Assembly: GCA_028877275.1 (NCBI GenBank)
Contig: JAPPFP010000004.1
Location: 1 to 64,000, forward strand
DNA length: 64,000 nt
Reading direction: 5' to 3'
From: Acidobacteriota bacterium
GTDB taxonomy: Bacteria; Acidobacteriota; Thermoanaerobaculia; Multivoradales; Multivoraceae
Shown: piece by piece, positions 59,857 to 64,000 of the stretch
Position numbering within the stretch: position 1 is the first letter of the stretch
How the letters are laid out: each line of letters starts with the position of its first letter
Translations under genes and position numbers: made by a program
The notes under the pieces: generated by a model
The model's database searches: none
What the model saw: the letters and a program-made list of their open reading frames with translations, nothing else
What the model was told of the DNA's origin: nothing

Positions 59857-60662
59857 GGACGGAGCCGTGGACACGGCACCGAAGGGGCGCCGGATCGGCC
59901 TGCCCGGCCGTGGAGCGACCTGGGCGTACGACATCGCCGGACCGCCCGGGGCCCCCACGCTGGTCTTGTTGCATGGCCTCGCGGCCACCGCGCTTCTGAA
60001 CTGGTCGACGAGCTTCGCCGCATTGGCGCGGGGCTTCCGCGTCGTCGCGCTCGATCACCGGGGCCACGGCCGCGGGATCCGGCGGATCGGCGCCTTCAGG
60101 CTGGAGGACTGCGCGGACGACGCGGCGGCACTGGCCGACCGGCTGGGCGTGGAGCGGGTGATCCCGGTCGGCTATTCGATGGGCGGTGCGGTGGCGCAGT
60201 TGTTCTGGCGTCGCCACCGCGATCGCACCGCCGGTCTCGTCCTCTGCGCGACGAGTTCGCGTTTCGGTGGGCCACGGACCAAGCGGGCCGCCTCAGCGCT
60301 GGGGCCGCTGCTTTCGCTCGCGGCTCGGGTGGCGCCCCAGTCGATGTGGGACAGCATGGGTGAGCGGATGCTCGAGAACGTCCAGGATCCCGGCCGGCGT
60401 CTGGCCCTGAAGGAGCAGCTCGCCCCGACGGAGCCGGCTTCGGTGATCGAGGCCGGCGCCGCGCTCGCACATTTCGACTCCAGCCACTGGCTGGGCGACA
60501 TCGATGTGCCGGCGGCGGTCGTGCTCACGCTGCGGGACGAGCACATCCCGACCCAGTACCAGCAGGCGATGGCGGCTGCGATCCCGGGTGCGGAGGTCCA
60601 TCCGGTCGATGCGGACCACTACGCCTGCGTGGCGAGGCCCCACCTCTTCGTGCCTGCCCTCG

Positions 60663-63851
<3,189 letters not shown>

Positions 63852-63864
63852 CGGCGGAACGTCC

Positions 63865-64000
63865 TCAGCCGCCCGTGGCCGTCTCGTCCTCCGCTTCGAG
63901 CGGCGGCGGTTCGGTGACCTCGATCGGCGCACCGTCGGCCAGTCGATCGATGACCGGTCCGACGATCAGAGCGTCGCCGGCCTCGACGCCGTTCCTGACT
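63865..64000 (-). CDS. C-terminal end of the RND membrane-fusion (adaptor) protein, partial
   Basis: Only the last 44 codons are in the window. They read VRNGVEAGDALIVGP, then VIDRLADGAPIEV and an acidic tail before the TGA at 63865-63867. The NGV-x-x-GD-x-LIV wording is typical of the C-terminus of HlyD/AcrA-type adaptors. It precedes the RND pump on the same strand, the normal gene order. Confidence 0.8.
   Translation of the reverse strand, partial: VRNGVEAGDALIVGPVIDRLADGAPIEVTEPPPLEAEDETATGG

Overview
The window is a high-GC chromosomal segment of a free-living Gram-negative heterotroph. An Acidobacteriota-type organism (or a close relative) fits best. The evidence is a VWA protein with an N-terminal GWxTD-type domain, a common acidobacterial architecture; two soluble PQQ dehydrogenases; Tat-exported Gfo/Idh/MocA oxidoreductases; a TonB receptor with a carboxypeptidase-like N-terminus; F420-type luciferase-like oxidoreductases; and hopanoid genes. 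This placement is inferred from gene content, not from a phylogeny. Coding density is very high and no gap between genes exceeds about 255 bases. I saw no rRNA, tRNA, CRISPR array, insertion sequence or phage gene.

Left part (1-6690, minus strand): seven tightly coupled genes. Two small membrane proteins, a ferric-reductase-like/Rieske fusion and a Cys-motif anchored protein lead into an OlsB-like N-acyltransferase, a PlsC-like O-acyltransferase and a three-part fusion (alpha/beta hydrolase, DedA/VTT membrane domain, ATP-grasp). It reads as a membrane-lipid operon with its own redox chain and is one of the two strongest candidates for an undescribed system. 6788-14481 holds unlinked metabolic genes: an amidohydrolase, a pectin-acetylesterase-like lipoprotein, an LLM oxidoreductase, a lone ccmC, an enoyl-CoA hydratase, a small lipoprotein and a PQQ dehydrogenase.

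14507-25475 (minus strand): a His/Cys-rich small exported protein, a TonB-dependent receptor whose signal peptide is out of frame, an ABC ATPase with a giant permease fused to an M1-peptidase-like domain lacking HEXXH, and a second ABC ATPase with two ABC-2 permeases. 25528-34996 (plus strand): a Gfo/Idh oxidoreductase, a beta-barrel protein, the hopanoid genes shc-hpnH-hpnA-hpnG, an LLM oxidoreductase and a PLP-dependent decarboxylase. 35015-40006 (minus strand): the GWxTD/VWA protein, a GT39-type glycosyltransferase and an isoprenylcysteine-methyltransferase-like protein.

40123-44095 (plus strand): an HMG-CoA-lyase-like enzyme, an NCS2 permease fused to a degenerate GHKL ATPase-like domain, a GPP34 (Golgi phosphoprotein 3-like) protein and a STAS anti-sigma antagonist. 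This looks like a transporter wired into partner-switching signalling and is the second main candidate. 44102-53928 carries a Tat-exported oxidoreductase, a second PQQ dehydrogenase with a translationally coupled SRPBCC protein, a serine hydrolase, and a split pair of large secreted protein plus dihaem cytochrome. 53936-64000 carries a single-chain acyl-CoA carboxylase, a haloalkane-dehalogenase-like enzyme, a SIS-domain isomerase, an alpha/beta hydrolase, and an RND pump with the tail of its adaptor at the right edge.

Two window-wide signals stand out. A GC-rich palindromic (REP-like) element occurs at 16-33, 31808-31834 and 49593-49664, once inside a coding region. Many first-of-transcript genes have a TANNNT -10-like hexamer ending 6-12 nt before the start codon, as expected for leaderless mRNAs.
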